This document shows positions 1 through 8,555 of a stretch of 61,419 nucleotides of DNA, in pieces. Below the pieces are notes generated by a model, which was not told the DNA's origin, did no database searches, and worked only from the letters and a program-made list of their open reading frames with translations. Source of the stretch: Fimadaptatus sp050946055. GTDB taxonomy: Bacteria > Bacillota > Clostridia > Christensenellales > Aristaeellaceae. The number at the start of each line of letters is the position of its first letter. The stretch's first letter is position 1. The stretch lies in NCBI GenBank assembly GCA_050946055.1, contig JBMNUB010000013.1, positions 1 through 61,419 on the forward strand, read 5' to 3'. A program made the translations under genes and the position numbers.

Positions 1-123
1 TGAGCGTATTTCACTCAAAAACGGCCTCACCCCGGTTGAAATCCGAGGCAAGACCGCGTAAACTATTACTATCTACAGCAGGGCCTTTCTTTCTTTTGTC
101 TACTGTTTAGGGAACAGTCCACA
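1..123 (+). mobile_element. 3' end of an IS3-family insertion sequence
   Basis: The window opens inside an insertion sequence. Its transposase tail ends at 61. It is followed by about 60 bp of non-coding end sequence, and the run at about 97-123 (TGTTTAGGGAACAGTCCACA) resembles the terminal inverted repeat of IS3-family elements, which end in CA-3'. From about 120 onward the sequence matches the interior of the dispersed 3'-UTR repeat, so the element appears to have inserted into, or recombined with, one copy of that repeat. The left end is outside the window, so completeness and activity cannot be judged. Confidence 0.6.
2..61 (+). CDS. IS3-family transposase OrfB, C-terminal fragment (cut by the window edge)
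   Basis: The only frame that is open from the window edge encodes 19 residues (ERISLKNGLTPVEIRGKTA) and then TAA. The pattern RISLKNGLTPVEIR is the usual extreme C-terminus of the DDE integrase-type OrfB of IS3-family elements, downstream of the catalytic DDE residues, which are not in the window. The family carries out DNA transposition through a circular intermediate. Nothing can be said about whether the rest of the gene is intact. The identification rests on this short motif and the IS-like end that follows it. Confidence 0.6.
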   Translation, partial: ERISLKNGLTPVEIRGKTA

Positions 124-194
124 TGTCGCTGGGCGCTACCTAAGCCGGCGGGCTGCGAGGCACGCCGAACTCTCCTGCGGTTCTTTGACAGGCT
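120..194 (+). repeat. Dispersed 3'-UTR structured repeat, copy E (5'-truncated)
   Basis: Starting at CACATGTCGCTGGGCGC (about 120-136) the sequence lines up with the 3' half of the dispersed element found at 16280-16504, 28384-28586, 51903-52126 and 57637-57803. It keeps the ACATGTCGC loop, the AACTCTCC...GGTT block and the terminal TTTGACAGGCT. The 5' half is missing and is replaced by the insertion-sequence end. A strong terminator follows immediately, as in most of the other copies. Confidence 0.6.
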
Positions 195-230
195 ATCCGA
201 ACCCTCAACGGGGTTCGGATATTTTTCTTT
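195..230 (+). terminator. Intrinsic terminator
   Basis: A perfect 10-bp stem (ATCCGAACCC at 195-204 with GGGTTCGGAT at 211-220) and a 6-nt loop are followed by ATTTTTCTTT. It ends whatever transcription unit lay upstream before the insertion-sequence end, and it insulates the spoVAA genes. Confidence 0.85.
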
Positions 231-466
231 GAAATCATGATGCCATAATAGAAAAAGCGCAAACCCCCCTGTTGCACAAAAATCTCGACGGCTGATTTGC
301 GGCTGCCAGTATATCGCAGGTTTCATTTTTCGTGGCACCTGATTCTATGGCGTGGAGATATTATGTCATGCCGGCATGCGGCGCATGTTTACAGAGCGTG
401 GATATTGGGCAACATATCCGTGCAAGGCCGCAAGGTCAAGTCTTTATACGGCAGGGAGGCGTTTGC

Positions 467-652
467 ATGGAACAGAACGAGGCGCAGAGGCGCGGGCGCA
501 TAGCGCTTATGGTGGCGCTCATCACGGTGCTGTGCGCGCTGTGTGCGCTCATCATGGTGCTTGCGCGCGAAGATGGGCGCGTGGCGTTCAACACGGCGCG
601 GCTGGTTTGGGCCGAGGAAGGCGGGCAGGGCGATGATATATCTGCAATTTAA
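467..652 (+). CDS. Small single-span membrane protein upstream of spoVAA (unknown function)
   Basis: This 61-aa product starts at an ATG with a good ribosome binding site (GGGAGG, about 8 nt upstream). Residues about 12-33 form one hydrophobic helix (IALMVALITVLCALCALIMV), preceded by a short basic stretch (RRGR) that suggests an inside N-terminus. The tail is polar and acidic. The last 20 bases overlap the start of spoVAA, so the two are probably translationally coupled and share an operon. I do not recognise a family. The context suggests a spore or forespore membrane role, but that is inference. Confidence 0.6.
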   Translation: MEQNEAQRRGRIALMVALITVLCALCALIMVLAREDGRVAFNTARLVWAEEGGQGDDISAI

Positions 653-1175
653 GCCGGCTTGCGAGGTGGACGAGCGGCAAGGCGTGCGCCTTGGCGACAT
701 GGCGCGCGTGTCCCCGCCCGATGCGGAGCTGGAGGCACTGGGGATAGACGTGCCGTCGCGCGGGAGGCAGGTGGACGCGCTGGAGGTGATAGAGCGCATA
801 GAGCAGCTTCGCCCCGGAGAGCGCGTGCATGTACTGGGTGCGGGCGGCGTGTTCGTGTCGCGACGCTCGCACAGGCGCGGCCCGCTGGCGTGGGGCATGA
901 AGGCGGTGCTGATACTGCTGCTGTTTGGCGGCGCAGCCATGGGCATAACGTTCTTCCATGCCGACGTGAACATGCTGGAGGCACAGCGCGCGCTGTGCGA
1001 GATGGTGGGCGGCGGTGGCAGCGCGCTGGACATGGCCGTGCCGTACGCCATAGGCGTGTTCGCGGGCGTGGGCGCGTTCATGCTGCTGGGTGGACGGGCG
1101 CGCTCGCCGCTGGCGCTCAAGCTGCGGCAGTACCGTCAGCAACTTGAGCAGGCCGATTCGGCTGAGGACTCGTGA
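633..1175 (+). CDS. spoVAA: Stage V sporulation protein AA
   Basis: The 180-aa product matches the SpoVAA pattern. A soluble N-terminal domain of about 85 residues (MIYLQFKPACEV..., with a VRLGDMARV stretch) is followed by two C-terminal membrane spans (about residues 90-110 and 130-152). SpoVA proteins form the inner-membrane channel that loads calcium dipicolinate into the forespore and releases it at germination. The ATG at 633 lies inside the preceding small gene. The next gene, spoVAB, begins one base after the TGA. Here AA-AB are separated by about 50 kb from AC-AD-AE (52.7-54.6 kb), whereas in Bacillus the genes form one operon. Confidence 0.85.
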   Translation: MIYLQFKPACEVDERQGVRLGDMARVSPPDAELEALGIDVPSRGRQVDALEVIERIEQLRPGERVHVLGAGGVFVSRRSHRRGPLAWGMKAVLILLLFGGAAMGITFFHADVNMLEAQRALCEMVGGGGSALDMAVPYAIGVFAGVGAFMLLGGRARSPLALKLRQYRQQLEQADSAEDS

Positions 1176-1176
1176 C

Positions 1177-1575
1177 ATGCGGGCGATGACATGGTGCGTG
1201 TCGGCGCTGGGCGGGCTTACGGCAGGCACTGCGTTTGGCGGGGCGATGCTGGCGCTGGGCGTGCTGACGCGCGTGATAAGCATGTTCGGCGGGCGTGCGC
1301 GCCATGGGTGGGCGGTGGCGCTGGGCGCGGGCGCGGCGGCGTTTATGTACATGAGCGGCTGGAGCGTGGGTCTGGGCGCATGGGCGGGCTGGCTGCTGCT
1401 GATAATGGGCGGCGCGTTCGTGGGCATGGTTTCGGCGGCGCTGGCCGAACTGCTTGAGCTGCTGCCGGTATTGATAGTCAGTTCGCGCGTGGCATCGATG
1501 GCGCTGCCCTCGGTGCTGGCGCTCATGCTGGGCAAGGCGCTGGGCGCGGTGCTGGCGGCTGTGGCGGGCATGTGA
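1177..1575 (+). CDS. spoVAB: Stage V sporulation protein AB
   Basis: This 132-aa, almost wholly hydrophobic product has four or so predicted membrane spans and a glycine/alanine-rich composition, as expected for SpoVAB (about 140 aa in Bacillus). The start at 1177 has GAGGA at 1163-1167 and directly follows spoVAA. SpoVAB is a membrane component associated with dipicolinate transport into the spore. No spoVAC follows; the next 570 bp are non-coding. The assignment depends partly on its position behind spoVAA, because the sequence is low in distinctive motifs. Confidence 0.8.
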   Translation: MRAMTWCVSALGGLTAGTAFGGAMLALGVLTRVISMFGGRARHGWAVALGAGAAAFMYMSGWSVGLGAWAGWLLLIMGGAFVGMVSAALAELLELLPVLIVSSRVASMALPSVLALMLGKALGAVLAAVAGM

Positions 1576-1989
1576 GCATAGCTGCGCTGCAAGCAGAATC
1601 GCCTTGAGATGCAGCCCTGCATCAGACAAGCCGCAAGCGGATGCCTGCGAAGCTGTGGAATGTCCCAAATCAGGCACGCGCGACGGCTTTATATCGTCAA
1701 CGGGATGGCATCGGGGTGAGAAATGCATTTGCCATGGCGCGCAGCGTTGGCCGTGCGGGCGGTCCTGTATGCGCCGCAGCGCGCGTAAAGCCGGCTTGCC
1801 TATCCTGCGGTCATGGCCGGGGCTTCATGAGATGCCGCGCAGCCTGCCCAATCCGCAGTACGTCCTGCGGTCATGGACGGGACGCGCCGCATGCATTAAC
1901 GGCTTATGAGCAGAAACGATGTGGGGCGCATGCATATCTCAGGGCAGCGCCCGCAGGCGTGCAAAAGGCAGCTTTGGCAGGCGGGAGGA
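1576..1989. other. Non-coding interval after spoVAB
   Basis: No supported gene. A short imperfect direct repeat (TCCTGCGGTCATGG at about 1805 and 1863) is visible. No clear terminator follows spoVAB. Confidence 0.5.
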
Positions 1990-2018
1990 TTCCAACGCCG
2001 CCTATTTTGGAGTATAAT
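1990..2018 (+). promoter_or_regulatory. Sigma-A-type promoter for the U32-like gene
   Basis: TTCCAA (1990-1995), a 17-bp spacer and TATAAT (2013-2018), about 125 bp upstream of the start codon at 2147. Confidence 0.65.
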
Positions 2019-2146
2019 GAGATGGGACTTGCCGCGATATGCAGGCGCTTTGGGCAGAATGCGGCGCGGGGTCATTGCGCCTGTGCGCAAAATAAACGCA
2101 TTTGCTCAGGGCGTGTAGAGCATGCGTCCACGATAGGATGATGGAT

Positions 2147-3076
2147 ATGACGGTAAATGACGGACTCATGAGGCCGAAGGCGGGCATGGCTTACTATCAT
2201 CTGCCGGGGCTGTTTGAATTCTACGAGCTGTATTCCGTATTTCTGCCGCTGTTTCGCAGGCATAGGGAGTACTTCTACGATTGGTGCGAGATAGGCTCGC
2301 TCTATGGCGCTCCGGCAGACTGCATATGGGGCGGTGGCCGCGTCGGGGCGGAGGAGTGCGATGCGCGGGCGGCGCTGGCGCTGGCAGGGGAATATGGCAT
2401 ATCGGCGCGGCTGACCTTCAGCAATTCGCTGCTGCGCAGGGAGCATCTTTCCGATGCCAAATGCAATGCGCTCTGCCGTCTGCTGGAGCAATCCTCCGCG
2501 CCGCAAAACGGGGTTATCGTCCATTCGGAGCTGCTGCTTGACCATATTCGGCAAGCGTATCCGGGGCTGTATCTCGTTTCATCGACAACCAAGGTGCTTA
2601 CGGAGTTTGATGAGCTGGAGCAAGAGCTGTCGCGGGCAGACTTTAGGTATGTGGTGCCGGATTTTCGCCTGAACAAGGTGTTTGACAGGCTAGGCGAGCT
2701 GCCTGACCGGCAAAAGGCCAAGGTGGAATTCCTGTGCAATGAATGTTGCTGGTTCGGATGCAGGGACAGAAAGCAGTGCTATGAGGCGGTCAGCCGCAAG
2801 GTGCTGGGCGAGGATGCGCCCGAGCATCGCTGCGTCGCGCCCGGTGCAGGCGCGGGCTATCGCTTCTCCCGGGCAATGGAGAATCCCGGATTCATAGGCA
2901 TAGGCGACATAACCGGCACATATCTGCCCATGGGCTTTTCTCATTTCAAGATAGAGGGGCGCGGGCTGGGCAGCGCGCTGATACTGGAGTTCCTTCTCTA
3001 TTATATGACCAGGCCCGAATATCAGCTGAAGGTCAGGGAGGAGATTTATCTGGATAATATGCTGGATTTGTTCTGA
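2147..3076 (+). CDS. U32-peptidase-like TIM-barrel protein with a Cys-rich motif
   Basis: This 309-aa protein resembles the U32 family (YegQ/UbiU type). A central segment (about residues 125-165) reads like the U32 barrel strand that precedes a VLSTTTxV pattern (here LYLVSSTTKVLTEF). A five-cysteine cluster follows (CNECCWFGC...C, about residues 196-209), and a FKIEGRGL motif lies near the end, as in U32 proteins. U32-type cysteines usually hold a 4Fe-4S cluster and the proteins act in tRNA or cofactor hydroxylation or as proteases. Cysteine spacing differs from the classical members, so the substrate is unknown. ATG 2147 is chosen because AGGA at 2135 is well spaced; 2138 and 2141 are alternatives. 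The gene stands alone behind its own promoter. Confidence 0.6.
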   Translation: MTVNDGLMRPKAGMAYYHLPGLFEFYELYSVFLPLFRRHREYFYDWCEIGSLYGAPADCIWGGGRVGAEECDARAALALAGEYGISARLTFSNSLLRREHLSDAKCNALCRLLEQSSAPQNGVIVHSELLLDHIRQAYPGLYLVSSTTKVLTEFDELEQELSRADFRYVVPDFRLNKVFDRLGELPDRQKAKVEFLCNECCWFGCRDRKQCYEAVSRKVLGEDAPEHRCVAPGAGAGYRFSRAMENPGFIGIGDITGTYLPMGFSHFKIEGRGLGSALILEFLLYYMTRPEYQLKVREEIYLDNMLDLF

Positions 3077-3456
3077 GGCGGGGTGCCGTCTGCGCTGCCG
3101 CTCAATAGGTGCTTTGGGCATGGACGCGCGAAGGCATGCCGCGGTCTCGCCCTGCGCGCAGCAGAGGGCGGCGCGCTATTTGGCATGGACCTTTCCTCTG
3201 AATGCCAGTTTGATATCTCTTTACGGAAAGCTGGGCTAAGGCGTTTTAAGAATAGTTCGCTTGCAATGTGTTGAAAGCAAAAGCCAGATGCCGCCGCTTC
3301 AGCGAATGCGGCAATGCTGGAGATGCAGAGCAGACGGTCATTGCCATTTCCATAATGGCGAAGCCGCGATATGCTTTGGCGAGTCATTCACTGGGCGAGC
3401 AGTGAAGGGCCTTTCTAATCGCAATACAGAGGCCACAGCCCTCCATGAGCAGCATA
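3077..3456. other. Non-coding interval
   Basis: No supported coding region, promoter or RNA gene seen between the U32-like gene and the bidirectional terminator at 3457. Confidence 0.5.
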
Positions 3457-3502
3457 AAGCCCCGCGCCGCCGCAGCATCGGAACTGCGAGGGCGCGGGGC
3501 TT
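3457..3502. terminator. Bidirectional intrinsic terminator
   Basis: A perfect 12-bp stem (AAGCCCCGCGCC at 3457-3468 with its complement at 3491-3502). It is followed by TGCTTTTGT on the plus strand and by TTATGCT on the minus strand. It sits 34 bp beyond the stop of the minus-strand transporter gene. Confidence 0.75.
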
Positions 3503-3536
3503 GCTTTTGTCGTTTAGGGGATGCGCGGACTGTGCG

Positions 3537-4100
3537 TCACTCACGCGAACCGCGGAACAGATGCAGGCGGCGCGCAGCTACCGTCACCATGCCCGCAGTC
3601 ATGTATATGAGCAGCGCTTCCAGCGGCAGCAGGGCCAGGTTCTTTATGGCGCGCACGGGCAGCAGCGCCATCATGCTTTGACCCGAGGTCATGGTGAGCC
3701 AGAGCGTGTTCAAAAACAGATTGCAGATTACGTTTACTATGGCCTTGGCGCCCAGCGCGCGCAGATAGCTCACGCGCGGCCTGCCAAACAGCACAAGCCC
3801 GTATATCAGCCCGCCCACCGCGGCGGTCAGCGTATAGCCGGGGAAGTAAGCGCCGGTGGGGAAGCATATCAGCGATACGATGTCGCCCGCAGCGCCGGTC
3901 AGCATGGCTACGACAGGCCCCAGCAGCATGCCGGCAGCGGCCTGCGTAACATAGCCCACGGTCAGACGCAGCTCGGGGGTTATCTGCACGCGCACGCTGG
4001 AGAGGGCTATGTGCAGCGCCACCAGCATGGCGGCCAGTGTCAATGCGCGCGTGTTTGAGAGCATGCGCGCTGAGCGGGAAAAGCTTTGGCGTATATTCAT
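3537..4100 (-). CDS. ECF transporter S component, folate-type
   Basis: This 187-aa integral membrane protein has about six spans. The run FPTGAYFPGYTLTAAVGGLIYG and the terminal hydrophobic helices are typical of the FolT-like group of energy-coupling-factor substrate-binding (S) subunits. Such proteins bind a vitamin in the membrane and use the shared EcfA/A'/T module, which is not encoded in this window. The start at 4100 has GAGGTGG 4-5 nt upstream. A longer in-frame reading to 4169 lacks a ribosome site and runs through the promoter. Folate is the likeliest ligand by family, but ligand specificity cannot be read from the sequence. The 45-nt leader has no riboswitch. Confidence 0.75.
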   Translation of the reverse strand: MNIRQSFSRSARMLSNTRALTLAAMLVALHIALSSVRVQITPELRLTVGYVTQAAAGMLLGPVVAMLTGAAGDIVSLICFPTGAYFPGYTLTAAVGGLIYGLVLFGRPRVSYLRALGAKAIVNVICNLFLNTLWLTMTSGQSMMALLPVRAIKNLALLPLEALLIYMTAGMVTVAARRLHLFRGSRE

Positions 4101-4145
4101 ATGCCACCTCGCACAAGACGCCTTAAAGGCGCATAATATGGCCAT

Positions 4146-4174
4146 ATTATAGCGCGGCCGTTCGTACATTTCAA
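4146..4174 (-). promoter_or_regulatory. Sigma-A promoter of the ECF S-component gene
   Basis: On the minus strand: TTGAAA (4169-4174), 17-bp spacer, TATAAT (4146-4151). Confidence 0.8.
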
Positions 4175-4708
4175 GCGCATATTGGGAAAATAAGGCGATA
4201 TTATTCGTGTATCAGCCGTAAAAGCCGTTTCCGCAGGGGTGGGAATGCAGCTGTGCGATGATATGGTCGATGGCAGAGCCGCGCACGGATCTTTGCATGC
4301 TGACAAAGCCTCCGGCGAGATTAAGCACGGACGAATTCCGCGGCTCGGGCAAGGCAAACTTGCAAGTGAAGTCCAAGTGCCTGTGCAGCCGCGATTTGCA
4401 GGCGCATCCGACGGCACAGGCAGATATCACCATTTCAGTCGAGCAGGCCATGGAAAGTTCTGGGTGTGCAGAGCTTGCCAGCGGTAGAGAGTTGCGCATG
4501 TCCTCGCGCCAATCGCAGCCGCCGCAAATGTCGGGAATGCCCCTCGCGGTTCGCGTATGTCTTCGCGCTCAAGTGCAAAAAGGGGCGTTCCGCGAAAGCA
4601 AACTTTCACAGAGCGCCCTGCGTTGCGGCATTATGCGCGCGATGGCGGATGCTGCAATCGCGTCGGATGGCAGCCGCTGCCTATATCGCAGGCGCATGCT
4701 TGCCGGGC
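4175..4708. other. Non-coding interval with a long inverted repeat
   Basis: No supported gene. GGAATGCCCC (4534-4543) can pair with GGGGCGTTCC (4582-4591), with a smaller CGCG-based hairpin in the loop. There is no T-run, so it is not an obvious terminator for the mannosidase gene that ends at 4709. Confidence 0.4.
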
Positions 4709-7700
4709 TTAGCCCTCGAGCAGCACGGTCAGTATCTCATAGGGCTTGAAGGTGAGCTTTATGCCGCCGTCCACTATGGGCAGCTCGCGCTCCACGTTCT
4801 CCATGAGATCGGTGAGGTAGGCGTGCGCCGCAGCCTTGCCCAGATGCAGCGTGGCCTCGGTGCGCGCGCCGTTGTATTCGTACATGCGCACGATGGTGCC
4901 GTTGCCGTCCAGCTGCTGCTTTACAGCCTCGACCATCACGCCCGGCTCGGCTATGGCGAACTCGTCGCCGGTGGCGTAAAGGTCGCCATTGCCGGCAGCG
5001 TGCGCGGTCAGCGGCATGTTCAGGCTGTACGCCTCGCGCACAGTGCCGCCCTCGCGCCAGGTGCCTACGTGCGGCATCAGCGAATAGGTGAAGCGATGCA
5101 TGCACTGGTCGGCGTCGGGATCGGGATGCGTGGAGCTCTTGAGCAGCGTCAGCGCCATGGAGTTTTCATCCACCGAGCAGCCGTACTTGCAGTCGTTGAG
5201 CACGGACACGCCGTAACCGGCCTCGCTCACGTCCATCCACTTGTGATGGCAGGCCTCAAAGCGCGCCACATCCCAAGAGGTGTTCTTGTGGGTGGCGCGG
5301 GTCACGTTGCCGTACTGCACGTCGTAGGTGGCGGCGTTGTAGAACACATCCACCGGGAAGTGCGCCTTGAGCATGTACTGCTTTTCCTTCCAATCGACAT
5401 CGGTGTTAAAGTCGATGCGCGGCAGGGTCTTGTATATTATGATGTCCTGCGCTATCGTGGAGTGCTGGTAGGCATACTCGGCGCGCACTATCGCCAGCAC
5501 GGGGCCGTTGGCGATGACCTTGAAGGAGCGCAGATCGTCCACGTCCCAGCTATGCTCGGAGTAGTATATGTTGATGTCCCAGGCATCGTAGTTGTGGGGC
5601 TTGTTCTCATAGCACACTATGCGGTTGAGCGGGGCCTTGGCGACCTCGCGGCCATTGCGCTTGTCGGTCAGCGACGCTATGCGGCCTGCTTCATCGAACT
5701 CGCCGCGGAAGAAGGGCGTGTCGAAGCCGCGCTCGGTCACGTCCATGACCTCGCCGCTAGCCTCGCCGCGCACGAAGTCAAACGACTTTGCGCCCATGGC
5801 GGGTATGCCGCGCACAGCGGCGCAGCAGCCGCGCAGAGTGCGCTGCACGGGATACTCGTTGCCCTCGGCATCGCGCAGCGCGGTTACGCCATCGGGCGCA
5901 TCCAGCCACAGCACGTCGTCGCGGCGCTCGCTCAGCGAGTTGAACGCTACCACGTCGCCCGCCGCCTGAGCGGATATGGCGGCAAGCGCCGCTTCCTTCA
6001 GCTCGCGCAGCTTGGCAAAGCAGCCCGCGTATATCTTGTCGGAATCGTCGTAGACCTTCTTTATGGAGGAGCCGGGCAGTATGTCGTGGAACTGCAGCGT
6101 CAGCGCGCACTCCCAGATGTCGTGCAGCACCTTTTCGGGATACTCGTGTCCCAGACGCGCGGCCAGACTGCACCACAGCTCGGTCTCGCGCAGCTCTATC
6201 TCTATCTTGCGGTTGTTGCGCTTGTTCTTGGCCACGGCGGTGTAGGTGCCGCGATGATACTCAAGGTACAGCTCGCCCGACCACTTGGGCAGACGGCGGT
6301 CGCCGCTCACGCGCTCATCCAGCTCCTCAAAGAACTGGCGCGCGGTGCTCTGGCGCGTCTTGGGCATGCCGGGCATCTGATGCTCCATGCGGCGCTGATA
6401 CTCCAGCATCTTATCGGTGGGGCCGCCGCCGCCATCGCCAAAGCCATAGCTGACCAGGAACTGGTTGTCCAGCCCCTTCTGCTGGAAGCGGTTCCAGCCG
6501 CCCGCTATCTGCATGGGCGTTATGTCGCCGTTGTAAGTTGTGTAGTGGGAAAGCGAGTGATGCTGGTCGCCCAGCAGGTCGCGCGTGGGTATGAAGTGCG
6601 TCAGCACCTCCGAGCCGTCCATGCCCTTCCACTTGAAGGTGTCATAGGGGGTCTTGTTGTACTCGGACCAGCTGAGCTTGGTGGTCATGAAGTAGTCTAT
6701 GCCCGACTTCTTGAGTATCTGGGGCAGCGCCGCAGAGTAGCCGAACACGTCGGGCAGCCAGAGTATGCGGTTGTCCACGCCGAACTCCTTGCGGAAGAAT
6801 TCCTTGCCGTGCAGCAGCTGCCTTACCAGCGCCTCGCCGCCGGCCAGATTGCAGTCGGCTTCCAGCCACATGCCGCCCTCGCACTCCCAGCGCCCCTCGC
6901 GTATGCGCTGCTTTATCTGCTCGTATATCTGGGGCGCGTCCTCCTTGACGAGCTTGTACAGCACGGGCTGGCTGGACATGAACTTGTACTCGGGATAGCG
7001 GCGCATCAGCTCCAGCACGGTGGAGAAGGAGCGCACGGCCTTGTGACGGGTCTGCTCAAGATCCCACAGCCATGCCACGTCTATGTGGGTATGCCCAACG
7101 CAGTTGGCGATGACTTCCGGCTCGTTGTCGCAGAGCTTTTCGTAGTACTCGCGCTGCATGCATTGGCGCGCCTCGTCAACCGAGGCATAGAACGCCTCGG
7201 AGTGCGGATCGCGCAGATCCAGGCAGTTCATGGCGTCGCTCATGGCGGCAAGCGCCATAAGGCGCGGGCGCGAATCGCGCGGCAGCAGCGCCGCAGCTTC
7301 CAGCGGCACGCGCACGTCGTAGTAGAGCTGCTGCACGCTGGAAGCGACTTCTGCGGTGCTGACACTCAGGCGCGCGCGCTGGCCGGCCTCGGTCTGGCAA
7401 TAGCCCTTCAGGTATATGGAGTAGCTGCGCGCCGCCTCCATGCCTTCGCCCAGCAGCACGGTCGTGTGATTGGTATCTATGGCCTGACGCAGTTCGCCGT
7501 CCACGAACACCTCAAACTGCGGATTGGTCGCGTCCCAGCCGCCTTCGCAGCCGGTCGTAACCTCAAGAAAGAGCTGCTTGCCGGTGAAGCCCTCGGGCGC
7601 ATTGGCGGTAAAGCGGAAGTCCCACCAGCGCTCAGCGCCGCCCCATTCGCCGCCATTGGCAAAAGGCAGCCAGCTGCCCAGCGTATCGTCGTGCAGCGAG

Positions 7701-7816
7701 CGGGTGCGGTGTGCTATCTCCATGCCGGACACGGCGCACCTGCGCTCCACTATCAGCGACTTGAGTTCGCTCAGCAATCGCTCAATGCGCTTGTCGAGCA
7801 GTTCCATTTCCATCAT
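4709..7816 (-). CDS. Alpha-mannosidase, glycoside hydrolase family 38
   Basis: This 1035-aa protein shows the GH38 layout: an N-terminal accessory beta domain, the catalytic barrel from about residue 235, and a long beta-sandwich C-terminus. The zinc-binding motif GHTHIDVAWLWD lies at about 239-250. The nucleophile-bearing WLPDVFGYSAALPQI is near 354-368, with Asp about 357 as the predicted catalytic residue. Further GH38 motifs include GDGGGGPT. There is no signal peptide, so it acts in the cytoplasm, probably removing alpha-mannose from imported oligosaccharides. The start at 7816 has a GAGGAGG site. The gene stands alone between a promoter and a gene-poor stretch; no transporter is adjacent on the same strand. 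Confidence 0.92.
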   Translation of the reverse strand: MMEMELLDKRIERLLSELKSLIVERRCAVSGMEIAHRTRSLHDDTLGSWLPFANGGEWGGAERWWDFRFTANAPEGFTGKQLFLEVTTGCEGGWDATNPQFEVFVDGELRQAIDTNHTTVLLGEGMEAARSYSIYLKGYCQTEAGQRARLSVSTAEVASSVQQLYYDVRVPLEAAALLPRDSRPRLMALAAMSDAMNCLDLRDPHSEAFYASVDEARQCMQREYYEKLCDNEPEVIANCVGHTHIDVAWLWDLEQTRHKAVRSFSTVLELMRRYPEYKFMSSQPVLYKLVKEDAPQIYEQIKQRIREGRWECEGGMWLEADCNLAGGEALVRQLLHGKEFFRKEFGVDNRILWLPDVFGYSAALPQILKKSGIDYFMTTKLSWSEYNKTPYDTFKWKGMDGSEVLTHFIPTRDLLGDQHHSLSHYTTYNGDITPMQIAGGWNRFQQKGLDNQFLVSYGFGDGGGGPTDKMLEYQRRMEHQMPGMPKTRQSTARQFFEELDERVSGDRRLPKWSGELYLEYHRGTYTAVAKNKRNNRKIEIELRETELWCSLAARLGHEYPEKVLHDIWECALTLQFHDILPGSSIKKVYDDSDKIYAGCFAKLRELKEAALAAISAQAAGDVVAFNSLSERRDDVLWLDAPDGVTALRDAEGNEYPVQRTLRGCCAAVRGIPAMGAKSFDFVRGEASGEVMDVTERGFDTPFFRGEFDEAGRIASLTDKRNGREVAKAPLNRIVCYENKPHNYDAWDINIYYSEHSWDVDDLRSFKVIANGPVLAIVRAEYAYQHSTIAQDIIIYKTLPRIDFNTDVDWKEKQYMLKAHFPVDVFYNAATYDVQYGNVTRATHKNTSWDVARFEACHHKWMDVSEAGYGVSVLNDCKYGCSVDENSMALTLLKSSTHPDPDADQCMHRFTYSLMPHVGTWREGGTVREAYSLNMPLTAHAAGNGDLYATGDEFAIAEPGVMVEAVKQQLDGNGTIVRMYEYNGARTEATLHLGKAAAHAYLTDLMENVERELPIVDGGIKLTFKPYEILTVLLEG

Positions 7817-7901
7817 ATTAAGCTACCTCCTCGTTAAGGTCGCCTGTGTTGGGTCGTATGTGTAGTGTCGTCTGTTTGGGGCGAATTGCCCCTACATCAA
7901 T

Positions 7902-7930
7902 ATGATAATACAATGTCACCGGCAAATCAA
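7902..7930 (-). promoter_or_regulatory. Probable promoter of the alpha-mannosidase gene
   Basis: On the minus strand: TTGATT (7925-7930), 17-bp spacer, TATCAT (7902-7907), about 86 bp upstream of the start. Confidence 0.55.
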
Positions 7931-8070
7931 CATCAATATGCTCGCGCGGCGCGCATATCTACATACACTGCCCATGCGGAGCGCCGGCTTTGTGCGCATC
8001 GCCGGTATGCTTATAACTAAGTTGAGTTTGCGGCGAGCCTGTGCCGCCATGCCGGACATAGGTTCTATGC

Positions 8071-8509
8071 GCCGCGCTACCCGGCGGTAGCAGCCCCGCC
8101 TGTGCGCCGCGCTACCCGGCGGTAGCAGCCCCGCCTGTGCGCCGCGCTACCCAGCGGGAGCAACCTCGCCTGTGCGCCGCGCTACCCAGCGGGAGCAACC
8201 TCGCCTGTGCGCAGCGCTGTCCGACGAGAGCAACCTCGCACATGCGTCACGCTACCTGACGAGAGCAACCTCGCACATGCGTCACGCTACCTGACGAGAG
8301 CAGCCCCGCCTGTGCGCCGCGCTGCCCGACGGGAGCAGCCCCGCCTGTGCGCCGCGCTGCCCGGCGGGAGCAGCCCCGCCTGTGCGCCGCGCTGCCCGAC
8401 GGGAGCAGCCCCGCCTGTGCGCCGCGCTGCCCGACGGGAGCAGCCCCGCACATGCGTCACGCTGCCCGGCAGGGGCAGCCCCGCACATGCGCCGCGCTGC
8501 CCGGCGGGC
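8071..8509. repeat. 35-bp tandem minisatellite, about 13 units
   Basis: Units begin at 8071, 8106, 8141 and so on every 35 bp to 8491. A typical unit reads GCCGCGCTGCCCGACGGGAG followed by CAGCCCCGCCTGTGC. Neighbouring units are nearly identical and group into sub-types (1-2, 3-4, 5-7, 8-11, 12-13), as expected from slippage or unequal exchange. Each unit holds a small hairpin, for example GCTACC-CGGC-GGTAGC in the first two and GCTGC...GCAGC in later ones. Thirty-five is not a multiple of three, so the array is not a coding repeat. There are no unique spacers, so it is not CRISPR. It ends about 50 bp before the promoter of the acetyltransferase-polC pair. Confidence 0.9.
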
Positions 8510-8555
8510 ATGTTTGGCGCGTTGAAGCGCCATCTATAATTGACGCAGCTGCGCT

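Noticed and set aside
4466..7837. A very long open frame (over 1100 codons) on the plus strand
   Set aside because: It is antisense to the GH38 alpha-mannosidase, which has clear family motifs; the reverse frame stays open only because of GC-rich codon bias and has a low-complexity His/Ala/Leu composition.
8071..8509. The 35-bp array as a CRISPR
   Set aside because: Units abut each other with no unique spacers, and no cas genes are nearby.
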